A stretch of DNA of 64,000 bases. It comes from Phorcus lineatus. Taxonomy: Eukaryota; Mollusca; Gastropoda; Trochida; Trochidae. The notes below the pieces were generated by a model. That model did no database searches. It saw only the letters and a program-made list of their open reading frames with translations, and was not told the origin of the DNA. This document shows, one piece after another, positions 48,936 to 60,810 of the stretch (position 1 is the first letter of the stretch; each line of letters begins with the position of its first letter). The position numbers were made by a program, and so were the translations under genes. Location of the stretch: NCBI GenBank assembly GCA_921293015.1, contig OV121091.1:40904839-40968838 (forward strand). Direction: 5' to 3'.

Positions 48936-49178
48936 AACGCTCAGACTTTTAGAATATAAAACTTCAGTAGACAAATTGGACCTCACATCTGCCCTTTCAG
49001 AAACCATCGTCACAATCCAAACCATTCAATAAACTGGCAAAACACCGAAATCCTGGCTTCAAACATCACTGATTGGCGAAAAAGGAAACATCTAGAAGCA
49101 ATCAATCTGATACGATTAGCTCCCGAGATTAATCGAGATCGAGGGGTTGATGCCTGGTGCATCACAAAGCATTCATAA
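48936..49178 (+). mobile_element. Penelope-like element fragment: endonuclease C-part, frameshifted
   Basis: Starts with text homologous to the last part of the facing fragment (ATAAAACTTCAGTAGACAAA), then continues the domain: HNPNHSINWQNTEILASN, TDWRKRKHLEAINLIR, LAPEINRDRGVDAW, stop at 49176. The W..(R/K)xxxEAI...(L/I)NRDxG order is that of PLE endonucleases. A frameshift lies between about 48985 and 49010. Confidence 0.75.
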
Positions 49179-49350
49179 ACTCACTCTGCTACGTACACAA
49201 TTTATCTGCCCAGTGTCTTTTGCGCTTTCATCTCACTACTGTGTTTGTACATACCTAATTAATTCGCTGTCTTCCCCACAATGCTTATACCTAATTACCT
49301 ATCTGGTTTCATGTAATCAATGTATATATACAATACTTGTATCATATCAA

Positions 49351-49396
49351 CAGTCACCTGAAGAAGGGGCAAGAAGTAGCCCTGAAACGTCGTGAG
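49351..49396 (+). ncRNA. Hammerhead-ribozyme-like motif at a Penelope-like 3' end
   Basis: CTGAAGA (49358) and GAAAC (49384) flank a hairpin (AGGGGC / GCCCT around an 8-base loop), the CUGAnGA - stem II - GAAA core order. PLEs are known to carry small hammerhead motifs near their termini. Stems I and III and the cleavage site are not convincing, so it may be inactive. Confidence 0.45.
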
Positions 49397-49559
49397 AAAT
49401 CAAATAAGAATTGTCTAGTATTAAGGATTTATTCTTTGAACAGACAAAAGTAGCCACTACAAGTATACATGTAAGTGTTCTGGTGAATATGTTTATCATT
49501 GCCTTAATTCATTCTAGAAAACATCTGAAATTCTATATGTTAAAAATCTTGAAAGAACA

Positions 49560-50850
49560 ACCAAACACATCCACAGGAGTAGTATGATACGTACAGTTAA
49601 AAACAGCTCATTGATCAGAGCGCGAGCTTCTTATCTGCAACTGGAAAGAGGTAAAGTTGACAACACCCTGTCTCTCTTAATTGGTTAGTCAATCCACATT
49701 TCTGTCTTGCAGGATTTCTGTTTACTTTTCTTATGCATCCCTGCATTAACTAACTACTTTTTCTTACCTTTGCAGGACCTTGACATTCGAATATCTAAGA
49801 AGTCAAAGTAGAGAAAGTTTGCTGATTATTTAGATAAAGGCTTAAGTAATAGTATCTGTGTTAGGACGCTGTTTGAATAGTTCTTCTTTCCTGGGGTAAA
49901 GCACTTTTACTCTTAGTTGCAATTTAAAACAAAATCAAAAGTTGTGAACGTTAATAAAGGAAACACATCGGACTAACATAGTAGTTTTGGAACAAACAAT
50001 ATCAAATGTCTGTAATACTATCATAAAAGAAGACGACACCTTTCGTTATTTCAATAACATTGGTGAAATCTTCTGTTTTGTGTAACCACACAATACTTCA
50101 TGGAAAACAACGTAAATCTTATAGGTCCTTAAACCAAGTACATTTGGTCTCAATGATTGACTATCTCTTCCATCTGGCATGATGGGCTTATGGCATTGCA
50201 TGGCGTCCGGCGTGCGGCGTCCGTCCATCCATCCATCCGTCTGTAAACTTTTCTCTATTTCAATTTCTTCTCAAGGACCATTGACTCCTTGACTAATAGT
50301 TTTTAATTTTATAGATTTAGTAACCCTGTGACACCTTGAAAACCTATTTCTATCTTCTGCCCGAGAAGCAAGAGACCAATGAAGCTGAAACCTTGAAACT
50401 ACAAACTCCTTAGCTATTGGGGATTGTAATTTATGAACTTTGTGACTCTGTGACCCCCTTTGAAGGTCATCGGTGCCACGCCCTAAAAACATGTTTTCAT
50501 CTTCTTCTCCAAAAGAAGAGGCCTAAAAAGCTGAAACCTTTTGACTCCAAAACTGATGGTGATTCTTATTTGTAGATAGTTAACCCTGTAACCCTTCTGA
50601 AGGTCATTTGTGCCACGCGCTCAAAACATGTTTTCAAAATCCCAGCATGTGGCTATGAGTAGACTAAGGGAAATGTTCTTGTCTGTCAGCACCTTGTCAA
50701 ACATTAGTCCAATACTAATTTTCAAGTGAAGTTAAGCATCAACCTTTTTCGATAAAATTAATATCAGAATGTGTGTTCCATCAAAGGTTTGATATTCCAA
50801 GCTATTTCAAACTATCTTGTTTTGTTAAAAAACCCCATTTAAAGTAATCT
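49560..50850 (+). repeat. Partial duplication block, copy 5
   Basis: 49560-49910 matches 57045-57395 (AGGAGTAGTAT; GACAACACCCTGTCTCTCTT; CCACATTTCTGTCTTGC; TTTGCTGATTATTTAGATAA; TTCTTTCCTGGGGTAAA). 50640-50830 matches 54795-54990 (CAGCATGTGGCTATGAG; TTAGCATCAACCTTTTT-like). A different repeat (50160-50640) interrupts it. Confidence 0.65.
50160..50640 (-). repeat. Dispersed mollusc-type repeat with GGCGTCCGxCGTxCGGCGTCCGTCC and tandem sub-units
   Basis: Begins near GGCATTGCATGGCGTCCGGC, with a (CCAT)n run, then three degenerate units built on GACCCnnTTGAAGGTCATxxGTGCCACG, AAAACATGTTTTCATCTTCT and AAAGAAGAGGCCTAAAAAGC. No coding content. Confidence 0.6.
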
Positions 50851-51344
50851 TTTAAAATGAAATATATGAAGAAAAATGCATTAACTATCCGTTATATACA
50901 CACACACACTTATTTTTGATTGGTAACCCTATAATCCTTATTGAGGGCCATTGGTGCCACAAGTACTTACGCCCTCCATAACACATTAACATAGAGCTCA
51001 CTTAAATTTTGCAAAATTAAAACATTAAGTAGGGGCTGTGTGAGATAATAGGTACCACTTCATTCATAAACTCACGCGCTGCTCCTATTGTTTGTCAACG
51101 AAACAAGAAATAATGTATCTTTTTACCTCATTTATGTCGTTACTGAGACACTAACGATATGTAACAAAAGCGGTTTCTCAAAGGTATTTTGTAATGCAGT
51201 GTAAAACGCTTAATTTTTAAAACTATTCTATATTGATAAACGATTCTGAATTTGAAGCAATGACGTTTTTGCAAACACCTTCTCCTTTTCTGGAAGAAGT
51301 ACCCACTTTTGACCCAATAGATTACTGATAAAAGACATGCGTTT

Positions 51345-51870
51345 TAAATTACAAACTATACACTGTAGGACAGGACAAAAAATATGAAAAATCTTTCCTT
51401 CCAGATACGATTAAATTGTGGAATTCGTTACCCGACGAAGTAACCAATGCTGAAACAATTGGCGAATTCAAATCTCTTTCAACAAAGTCTGAATCAAAAA
51501 ATTACGGCAGTCGATTTTGTCAAATTGTACACAGTCGTCTCAAGCTCGGATGCATTGATCTTAACGCTGATAAGGTCAATAGATATATTTCAAGTAATGC
51601 CGAATGCGCTTGTGGATATCCCGATGAAAATATTTCCCATTATCTATTTATAAAATTATATGCAAGCTCTATACGGATTTAAGAAATGATGCCTACTTCT
51701 ATATAAATGGCCACAGCCATCAAACTGTGTTATATGGAATACCACCTATGAACAATGAACATTGAAATATGATAGAATCCTTACACCAATTTATACGTAA
51801 GAGTAAGCAATTTGACAAAACAATGTACATTGTAAACGAAACATTACCTAGTGAAAATAACTGAATGTGT
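51345..51870 (+). mobile_element. Non-LTR retrotransposon fragment, C-terminal tail of ORF2 (Jockey/CR1-like)
   Basis: An open frame reads SFLPDTIKLWNSLPDEV, later RLKLGCIDLNADKVNRYI, then ECACGYPDENISHYLF, matching the FLPxTIxxWNxLP and CxCGxxxEdxxHYLFxC tail of many ORF2 proteins. Near 51655 a shift leads to KLYTDLRNDAYFYI in another frame, and the end reaches about 51860. Only the last part of the protein is present. Not alignable with the L1-like fragment at 23014. Confidence 0.75.
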
Positions 51871-52735
51871 TATGCTACTTAGTCTAAATTTGTAGATACT
51901 CAATTCATGTAATGATATGTTTACGGTGCTGTTTTTTGTTTCTTGTCTAGTTCTTGCGCACTATATTTATCATTTTTGTACTGGTGCAGTAATAATATAT
52001 TAAGCAAAGCTTTGCTTGTTTACTAAACTAGATTCGCTTTTTGAATACAAATATGTTTAAACCATACGGCTTTCCTAAAACATGTTAATGGCATTTTGGA
52101 TTCTGAAGAGCATGACATTTCCGAACGATAATGTTTCTGGGACAACCACACATTCACAATTTAAATACAAAACCTTCAAGTCCACCGAACTCATGCTTAT
52201 AAAGGCGTGAACAAATGCACTGTAAAATTACATCGTCTAATGAAAGGACGTTGCCACATGATGAAAGGGATTGGAAGAAGCGAAAGGATATTACTCCGTT
52301 GATAATGCATGAATCTTTTAAAAAATCCTTTAAAATGTTTTCAATGATAACATAAACGGCACATCAATCTTTTATATACAATGTATGATTAGAGATATAT
52401 TTTTTATTTTAATAGCTTTCTTGGTTTAAATACAATATTTTCAACGGTGACAGTAAAATAACACATTAAAAGTCTTTCAATTTTTCCAATGACTAGGCTC
52501 CTTTTCCATTGACATTTGTGTCCTTCAAAGACTAAAGTAATATTCAGTTTTAGAAATTATAACAACTCTTTTAATTTCATTGTAGGGTGTACTGCAAATG
52601 TTGGGTAGTTCTTAAGGATATACAATTTCTTTATTCTTCTAGAGGAAATTTTTGTCATGTCAAGCAAATGGTTCACAGAGCATATTTCAAATATGAAATT
52701 ATTAATGATAACAAATTATTTACTCCCCCCACCCT
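51870..52735. other. Intron-like AT-rich DNA
   Basis: Nothing supported. Confidence 0.4.
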
Positions 52736-52739
52736 CAAT

Positions 52740-54990
52740 TATACACCTTTATATTTTGATAACGTCTACGGGTAAACCACATGTAATAGAACGAAGCATG
52801 GCACTCCTGCAGGTTCCATTGACCCCGGTTGTGTTTTCTGTATACACAAAGTACGTCACAGTGCACCACAAACCTCCATACAAACGGGATAGTGTATCAG
52901 ACTTAGCATAAAGAAGCAAAATACACAGAGCAAAGTAAATAAACCGAAAAATGATTAAGGTATAGAAGACAGGTGATTGAAGCTACCTTGTGCGTGTTCA
53001 TACTCGTGTCTCACCAGGGCGCGATGCTTGGAAAAGAACCACTCATATTATCTGACTACATAAAGCCCTGCGTTTATCTGAGGTGGTACATTGACATTGT
53101 CAATGGTAAAGATACATAGTGAAGATAACTTTGCAGGAAGTCTACCTTGTCTACTGTCTACTAATGTCATATCCAGATGCATTTCCACAGTTTTCTCAAA
53201 TTGTCAATTCTTTCAGACTAATTTGAATATATTGTTTACATCTGTGGAAATACATATGACAAAAAATATTTGTTTCTGTTCGTTTAAATTTTTCGTTTAA
53301 TTGCCAGTAATTTTTATCTTGAAATCGTTTAGGTACAGGCACACTTAGAATTATATTCAACCTTCAGGAGTCTAGTTGAAAGAAGCAGATTTTCACTGAG
53401 AGTGACAAGGATCTTTGTTATGGTTTTGAATTTTAAGATCAAGTAACAATGAACTTGACAATGCTTCAAACATTCCTATGTCCTTGTTTGCAATAATCAG
53501 CGATCTGCAAATGATGTAGCAGCAAATCAGGGTTATCTTAGTAGAAGATGAACAAACAACTATTAACTTGTGACTAATTACATTTAAAGAATTTTATGAT
53601 TGGCTTGGTTTTTTATTCGTGTCGATCAAACATAATACTGTTATGAATGTGAAATTGTTGATATGAATTTAACCGATAGATGGAAGAACACTTGCGCTGA
53701 TATAACAAAAATTACAATTTACAACTGGAGAATGATTGATGTATTTGGGCATCGGCTTTTATGAACAGTGCTGTCGGTCCTCAACCCATTCAACAAATGT
53801 TTGCCCAGAAGAAAGAAGTTGGAAATTTTGATTAAAAAGATGAAACGTAATCAGTATAAATTAGTAATGCTATCTTCACATACTATGATCGTTCACTTTC
53901 AATTACAGAGGCCACATGCTCCTCAAAAAGTCACTGTGACACTGTTGAAGATGAACTACAGAAGCTTGTTCCCATGGACCAAAACAAATGATAAAAGATC
54001 TTATACATTCCTCGATAATTGTTATGCACATGAAGAAAGGAGGAAGTGAGTGCATGTGTGCAACAATGAAAACATTCTTATGGCTGGAACGTAATATTAT
54101 ATATCATATATGTTCACAGTCTGCATTCCTGGGAGAGTGGCTTGATAACGTCGCTTATTACCAATGAGAGATCCCGTAAAATGTCAGATATTTTATACCT
54201 GAGCATATCCATCTTGACGTGCATCTTCAATCAAATTGCTCCAGGATAAAGATAAGTCCATTGAATGTGATATAAATTGGGAAGTGGTTCTACTTTATAG
54301 ATGTAGGTGATAATTTCAACACTGCAAAAGCCTGTCAGAAGAGTACGTCTAATCTCTTATATAAAAAGTTAAATTCAAAAGGGAGGTGAATAAAATGTTA
54401 GAAAAGGGATTTAAATGAATTTGTCTTGTCTGTTAATTCCTGATACGAGTGGCCTTTAGAGGGTTATTTTTTCAATTTTCCCCTGTTAAACATCTGTTCA
54501 GGTATAATTAATTTTCTTCAGAGGGTAAAACATCTCATTACTCAACCCGATTATCCGATCATTTCAACTAGCGTAATTGAAGCTCGGTACGTTTGTTTCA
54601 GAAATCCTCGTATTGCCTATATATAGAATAAAAATGATTTCTGGCAAATGGTATCATTTGTTACCCTTGACTTGGGATCACTTTATTTCTAGAAGAAATA
54701 GTGCTTCACTGCCTTTAAGTGATACACTTGCTCCGACTTCTACTTGAGATAAGGGTCTGGGTTGCAGACTAGACTTGTCGAGAGACAGAACCCCCCACAG
54801 CATGTGGCTATGAGATGGAAAAGGAGAAGACAAAGGGAAAGGTTCTTGTTTGTCAGCACCAAGTCAAACATTAATTCTCATATACTCATTTCAGTGAAGT
54901 TTAGCATCAACCTTTTTGGTAAAAATAGTATCAGAATGTTTTTCTATGAAACGTTTGATATTTTAAGCGATATTAAACTACCTTGCTATG
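52740..54990 (+). repeat. Degenerate segmental duplication block, copy 3 (longest)
   Basis: Order: TTTTCTGTATACACAAAGTA (52833), GGGATAGTGTATCAGACTTA, GATCTTTGTTATGGTTTTGA (53408), AACTTGACAATGCTTCAAAC, CCTCGATAATTGTTATGCAC (54010), GTGGCTTGATAACGTCGCTT (54137), GATAATTTCAACACTGCAAA (54308), CTTGGGATCACTTTATTTCT (54671), CACCAAGTCAAACATTAATT (54858). The second half matches 57450-58100 closely. Confidence 0.7.
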
Positions 54991-54999
54991 ATATAAATT

Positions 55000-55820
55000 T
55001 CCATTAAAAGTAAAGTTTTAAAAGAAACATTTGGTAACTAAAATTAATAAACTATCTATAATACTCAAACAGTTTGTTGTATTGGTAATGTTTGTTGACC
55101 AAGCAATTATCCTCGTTTTTAAAATCATTAGTGAATATGATATGAAATAATTTTAAATCAGCTTTTTTATCAATTATGTTTGCTTGAAATCTAGAAAACG
55201 CTTATATTGTTACTTATTCACGACAGGTGCAGACGAAACAGCCTGTTAATAATGATGTTGAATATGTAATAAACCATTCATGTCATAATGGTGTGTACAC
55301 TTTTCAGTTGACTTCTCATATACTCTACAGTTTTGCCAGTTCTTCATTGGATAAGTGTGATTCTGACACTTAAACATTTTTATATTGCAAAAATGATTCT
55401 GACACTTTTCCTATTTTTAAATCACAAAATATTTATCTCACAATTGCATGTAATTTAAAAAAGTAATAAGCAACCGGAAACCAAACTTATTTTCGATTTT
55501 CTTCTCTCTAACAGATTTTCTGAAAACGTACGTGCATCTCAATGAACAGATGTTGAGTTTTACCTACAAGTTGTTCTGAAAGCATCTGGCCGCAAGTAGT
55601 GTTGATAACAAAGCTACGGCATTCATGAAACTGAAATATATTAAGCGAAACTACTACATTAATTTTAGACTAATGCCAAGTCAACATTTCAAAGTGCAGT
55701 AATTCGGGGACTACTTATATAAAGTCTAAGTTCTAGTTTTAAATTGCACGAGCCTCTATCACTTGCTAATTCAAAACTTGCTGCAAACCAGTCAAAATTC
55801 GTTTTTTGAGTGCAGCGCCC
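55000..55820. other. Intron-like AT-rich DNA
   Basis: No exon or known element recognised. Confidence 0.4.
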
Positions 55821-55825
55821 CCTTC

Positions 55826-55925
55826 GGAATGGCACTTGTTATTATGTTATTTTCGACTGAGAGGTACATGAAGAAGCATTCGGGAGGGTATTATTGCAGA
55901 ATTATATTTATGCTCGACTGAGAAG
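55826..55925 (+). repeat. CTCGACTGAGAGGTA family, outlying copy
   Basis: GGAATGGCACTTGTTATTAT, TCGACTGAGAGGTACATGAA, GGGAGGGTATTATTGCAGAA, then GCTCGACTGAGAAG. Corresponds to 48455-48540. Confidence 0.7.
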
Positions 55926-56399
55926 AAAAAAACCTGCCACATTTCTGTATCAGTAGCTCTTTATTCATAAGTTTGACATCCCTATAACGCTAGGTAGATG
56001 GAGCCCATATGTTTCCTTTATGAGTAAATTACTTGACGTTCATATGTTGAATATTGAAAAAAATGGCTAATAAGATGTTCATATTTTAGTGTTAGGATCC
56101 GAGACACTAATTTACTTGATTCATTTAAATATTCTATTTGATGGTGAAATTTAACTAAATAATAACAATGAAATTCTTCTTAGTAGCCATGTTAAAATCT
56201 TACAAATTATCACAAACATAGTCTTGTCTTTGCCACAAAACTATTTTCAGTTTTATCATGTTAAGAAGCGACGGTAAATAAAAGTGCAGTGTAATAGAAA
56301 TAGGGGATTTTTCATACGAGAATTGGCTGCTTGGGTGGTCGCTGCAGTTAACGAGGCTGCATCTTGAATGACTCATTTTACATCCTTACTTTAAACGTC

Positions 56400-56640
56400 T
56401 TCCTCATTCTTACTCCCCCCCTCTTTCTCTCCCTCTCTCTCTCCCCCCTCTTTCTCTCCCTCTCTCTGACGCTCCATCTCTTTGTGTTGCTTCTTGCCTT
56501 CTTGCATTAAGATCTCTTTCTATCTTCCTGTCACATCATTTACTTGTCCTTTCTCTCACTTTCTCTATCGCCTTCTCTTTCCCACTCTCTTTCATGATAT
56601 AATATAATATAATATAATAAATATGTCGTGTGCAAGTTGA
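56400..56640. repeat. Pyrimidine-rich tract and (ATAAT)n
   Basis: CTCTCTCTCCCCCCTCTTTC-type low complexity at about 56410-56600, then GATATAATATAATATAATAT at about 56596-56620. Confidence 0.8.
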
Positions 56641-57039
56641 TATTTCGTACACATATCTATATATATGATCCTCTCTCTTTTTTCAACGGATATCATACTT
56701 CTCTCTATTTCGTCTGTTGTACTCTGAGAATTAGAGCTGAATAAAGTGAATAAAGCTGACTATGTGAAACTCGTTGGTAATTAGTAATGATATGCAGGAT
56801 TTTAACAACTTAAGAGGGAATGAATCAACATCATCGTCATCATTATATTAGAGCGCCAACATTCTACTATGCTTCTCAAAGGAATTCAACAAGTGTCTTG
56901 AGGTGCATTTTACTTAAATGATTATTTCAGTGTACAATGATACGATGACTTATCCTAATCAAAAAATGGTGTGGCGAACATGTTTCATGTTCTGTCTTTA
57001 TTTATTCTCGAAAAGAACTATAATTTTATATGGTAAACA

Positions 57040-58110
57040 TCTGGATAGGATAAGCAAACGCATCCTCAGGAGTAGTATTTCCATAATTACCGTTTAACAT
57101 GGCATATTGTTCAGTGTGAGAGGTTGTTATCTGCAACGAACATGAGGCAACTGTGGTAACACCTTGTCTCTCTTGGTTAATCCCTCCACATTTCTGTCTT
57201 GCCAGGATCCGTGTTTACTTTTCTTGTGCAATCCGCATATAAAATAAATATTTTTTTCTTACCTTGACATGACCCAGACATTCGAATGCCTAAGATGTCA
57301 AAGTATAGTGAAGTGAACGTTTGCTGATTATTTGGATAAAAACTCAAGTAATAGGATCTGTGTTAGATTATAGTTCTCCTTTCCTGGGGTAAACGACAGA
57401 ATGTTGTCTAACTATGGAACATTGCAAAGAAAATAAGAATAAATTATTAAACATTCCTCGATAAAATTTATGTAATTGGGGAAGTGAGTACCTGCCTGTT
57501 ACGCTGGAACATTCTTGAAGGTTCCACGTAATGCAATAAGATATATTAGCAGTCGACATTCCTCAGAGATTGGCTTGATAACGTCGCTTCTTACCAATGA
57601 GCGATCCGGTAAATGTCAGACGTTTTATATCTGAGCATACGGTTCTTGACGTGCATCGTCAATCAAATCATAATCAAACCGTTCCAGGAAATAGGAGAGT
57701 CCATTAAAAGAGGTATAAAGTGTTAAGCGTTTCTGCTTTAAGATCTTAGTGATCACTTCAACACTACATTAGCCTGTCAAAAGACTACATTTAGTCTCTT
57801 AAATAAAAAATGAAATTTGTAAGAATGGTGAATAAAATTTACAAAATAATTCTTGTAAATGGTAACATCTGTTTCCCTTTTCTTGGGATCACTTTATTAC
57901 CAGGAGAAATAGTGCTGCAGTGCCTTTAAGTGATACACTTGTTCGACATCTACTTTACATAAGGGTCATGGTTGCAGAATAGTTTGCCTAGAGACAAAAC
58001 CCCAACATGTGTCTATGAGAAGGAGGAAGAGTAAACACAGGGAGATGTTCTTGTCTATCAGCACCAAGTCAAACATTAATTCTCATTTACTGAAAAAGTC
58101 AAATACTTTT
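57040..58110 (+). repeat. Degenerate segmental duplication block, copy 4
   Basis: 57045-57395 pairs with 49560-49910. 57450-58110 pairs with 54010-54890 (CCTCGATAAAATTTATGTAA; GAGATTGGCTTGATAACGTC; GTGATCACTTCAACACTACA; CTTGGGATCACTTTATTACC; GCACCAAGTCAAACATTAAT). Here the two segments are adjacent, so this copy shows they belong to one ancestral block. Confidence 0.75.
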
Positions 58111-58220
58111 TTCAGTATAATTTATATCATTTACATTAGGACAACCTTTAACTTGTTATCGTTATTACACACACTACTGAAAGCGTTGAACTCTGCTATT
58201 CTTATGGTCAGAGAGATTCA

Positions 58221-58357
58221 GAGGAACTTGATATCGTGAATAAAACGTAGGTAAAGCGCAGATGTAAAATACCTACACCCTGTATACTGTATAGAGATTG
58301 TAGGTTTCTTCATATAGGTTTCTTTACCTACGTTCTACCTACGATATCGAGTTCCTC
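58221..58357. repeat. 137-bp hairpin (MITE-like inverted repeat)
   Basis: GAGGAACTTGATATCGTGAA at one end and its near complement, ending CGATATCGAGTTCCTC, at the other; ACGTAGGTAAAG/CTTTACCTACGT extends the stem to about 35 bp. No target duplication was seen. Confidence 0.7.
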
Positions 58358-58359
58358 TT

Positions 58360-60699
58360 GGGAGATTCTATAACCTAGAAATTAGAAAATTATCTTCAAA
58401 TATTATAATCATGTTAACTAGATTTCAAGCCACAAGAGGTTTGCGAAATAAACATTTCATTAATAATTAGTATTCTTATAAAAAAGAGAGTGAAACAAGT
58501 GATATTATCTTTAAGTTTGTATACAGTGAAACCGCAGCCAAAAGATGTGTATGTATGCAGGCCCGTAGCACAAATTATAGAAATGAGGGGGGCTTTAGTG
58601 TAGTGTAGGTATGTTGCATTTTCAGAACACGCGATGGCGGTCTAACAAACTGTCAGCATATATCAACATTCACTTGACTCTGTTTAACCTGCCACAAAAC
58701 CATTTTCAGTTTTATTATGTTGAAATGCATGGGTAATATTTAAGAGCAGTGTAATGCACATACGTGATGCTCCGTGTAAAAAGTGTCTATGTTGGGGGTC
58801 GCTTATGTTAACGTTGGAACTGACTCATGATAAAATCGTCTTAATTTCTCTTCTCTCACCAACTCTTGATAAAATCCGTTTAATTTTTCTTCTCTCTTTG
58901 CAAAAGCGTCTTGCCCTTTCGCCTAGTTTTCTCTTTCTCTTTCAATATCTCGAAATATGTCTTCCTTCTTGATTCCTTTCTCTCGCTTTCTCTTCGGCTC
59001 CTTCATTTTCTCCTTTTGTTTTGTTAATGGCCCTCTCTCTTAGATTGTGTTCTGTGCCTCTCTTTGTCTGTTCCAACAAATTTCATTATCATGTTACTTT
59101 GTCTCTCTTGTAAACATTTTTCTCTGTAACTTATACCGCACTATCTCTAACCTACCTGGTACACTCTTTCTTCTATAAGACACAGGGCTAATTTCACGCT
59201 CAGCACTTACATATGTTAAATGCATCACAATTTGTCTTTCTTTGAAACAAATATTTATTCTTAGATCAGCTTCGGCACAGATTTTAAGCACTTTGTTCTT
59301 CCTTAATATCCTTAGACGGATAACCATGTGGTTATCACATGCCTTTTACATGTTACCATGAAACTTCATGTAGGCACATCGGCTTCCTTCCACTGAAGTT
59401 GAACTACCTTAAAGCATTGAATCATTCTTAAATACTGCATTCGCTTTGCTTAACGATCACATTTCTGCTTTGTGAAGCTCTTCAATTTGATTTTTATACT
59501 GTAAATGGGACTATCTATTTTAGTCTCACATAACGAGTTAAACTTACAACAATTGACCAAAAAGGACCCGCTGTTGCTACGAAATATTATTGTATGCCTT
59601 ATCGGTTATTTTCACTGACAACATGAAGGTACAGTATCAGTTGCGATTACTCTCGAAAACCGGACAATGACGATGTCAATCAGTCAAAAGTAATTTTGTA
59701 AACGTATTTAAAACAGCCAGAAGGACAGTAAGGAGTTGATATATGATATAACTAGTATCCGTGTAAACTGTATATGTGATCCCGGCTTCTCAACTTGTTT
59801 GAAGCTGTTTTTAGATTTCCATGGATTTCGCACGTATTTTATTATGTATTTCTTATATATTCTTTTTCATTTGGGAATAAAGATGTTTTATATCACATTC
59901 CATGGTATTATATAGGGTCTGTATCAAAGCCAAATAATTTGTCAAGAAAATTACTGAGTGGCCCTTTTGGTTTGTTTGATATTTCAATTAACAATTAAGA
60001 GTAACAAGGAATATCCAAATTTAACCATTTATGTTTTTAAAACATTTTTTAAAAGAAAGAAGCATTTCAACTAAGTAAATAATCTTTCCAAACAATCGCT
60101 GTCGCCAATTGACATAGAAAAGATGTATAAGGAGGTTATAGACTGACAACACAAAAGCTTTCTAACTGTTTGTTCCTGTCAACAGTGTACGGAAATATTT
60201 GTTGTTGTTTATATCGTGATTCATCAACTGATAACGAGGTAAAACAGATAAAAGACAATTTGATATTCACAAACCTATCGATTCTCAAATGTACATGTAT
60301 TTAGCTAGAAAGAGGAGTAAAATAAGTGGGATTGTCGAGTGATTGACCAGGCGCTTCACTTACTGTTATATAGAAACACTATTAAGAACAGAGTATGATT
60401 TGGGCATTTGAGGGTCTAATGTATTTTTGAATTCATCAATAAAGAGAAGTGTGAGAAGTGTGATAATAAATCGCTAAAATAATGGCACATTATTCAAGAT
60501 AGTCACTATAGCTTTCAATTGACATATCTATATAATTTGATCACTGTTTCTGTATAATGAACAAGACGTTTGATGATACTTTGACTTTAAGCGTTAACAT
60601 TTTCATTTCAGGAAGAGCAGGCAATACATAGAAATGTGTTTCTTCTCAAAAGTTATTATGAAGAAACATCACATGAAATTGGTTTATTTCTATTTTCAG
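58360..60699. other. Presumed end of the long intron, no exon recognised
   Basis: Pyrimidine-rich around 58840-59100. An acceptor-like CATTTTCATTTCAG occurs at about 60611 but the text that follows is soon stopped in all useful frames. Confidence 0.4.
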
Positions 60700-60810
60700 T
60701 GTTCTCCTTTTGTCAAATTGGTGAATCTCGATGTCCAAATGGAAGATGTTTACCAAAGTCTCGTATAAAGAATGGCGTGAATGATTGTGAGGATGGAAAA
60801 TATGATGAAA
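60700..60810 (+). CDS. LDLa exon 1 (111 nt)
   Basis: Acceptor TATTTTCAG, donor GTAAGT. Reads [18 protein letters not shown], then [13 protein letters not shown]. The usual Cys-4 site is Lys in this unit, and the DGSDE box is degenerate (DGKYDE), so calcium binding is least certain here. Confidence 0.85.

Noticed and set aside
54762-58239. Similar basic frames at 54762-55007 and 58009-58239
   Set aside because: Both come from the same duplicated block and diverge after about 30 codons; a third copy at 50640 is not open.
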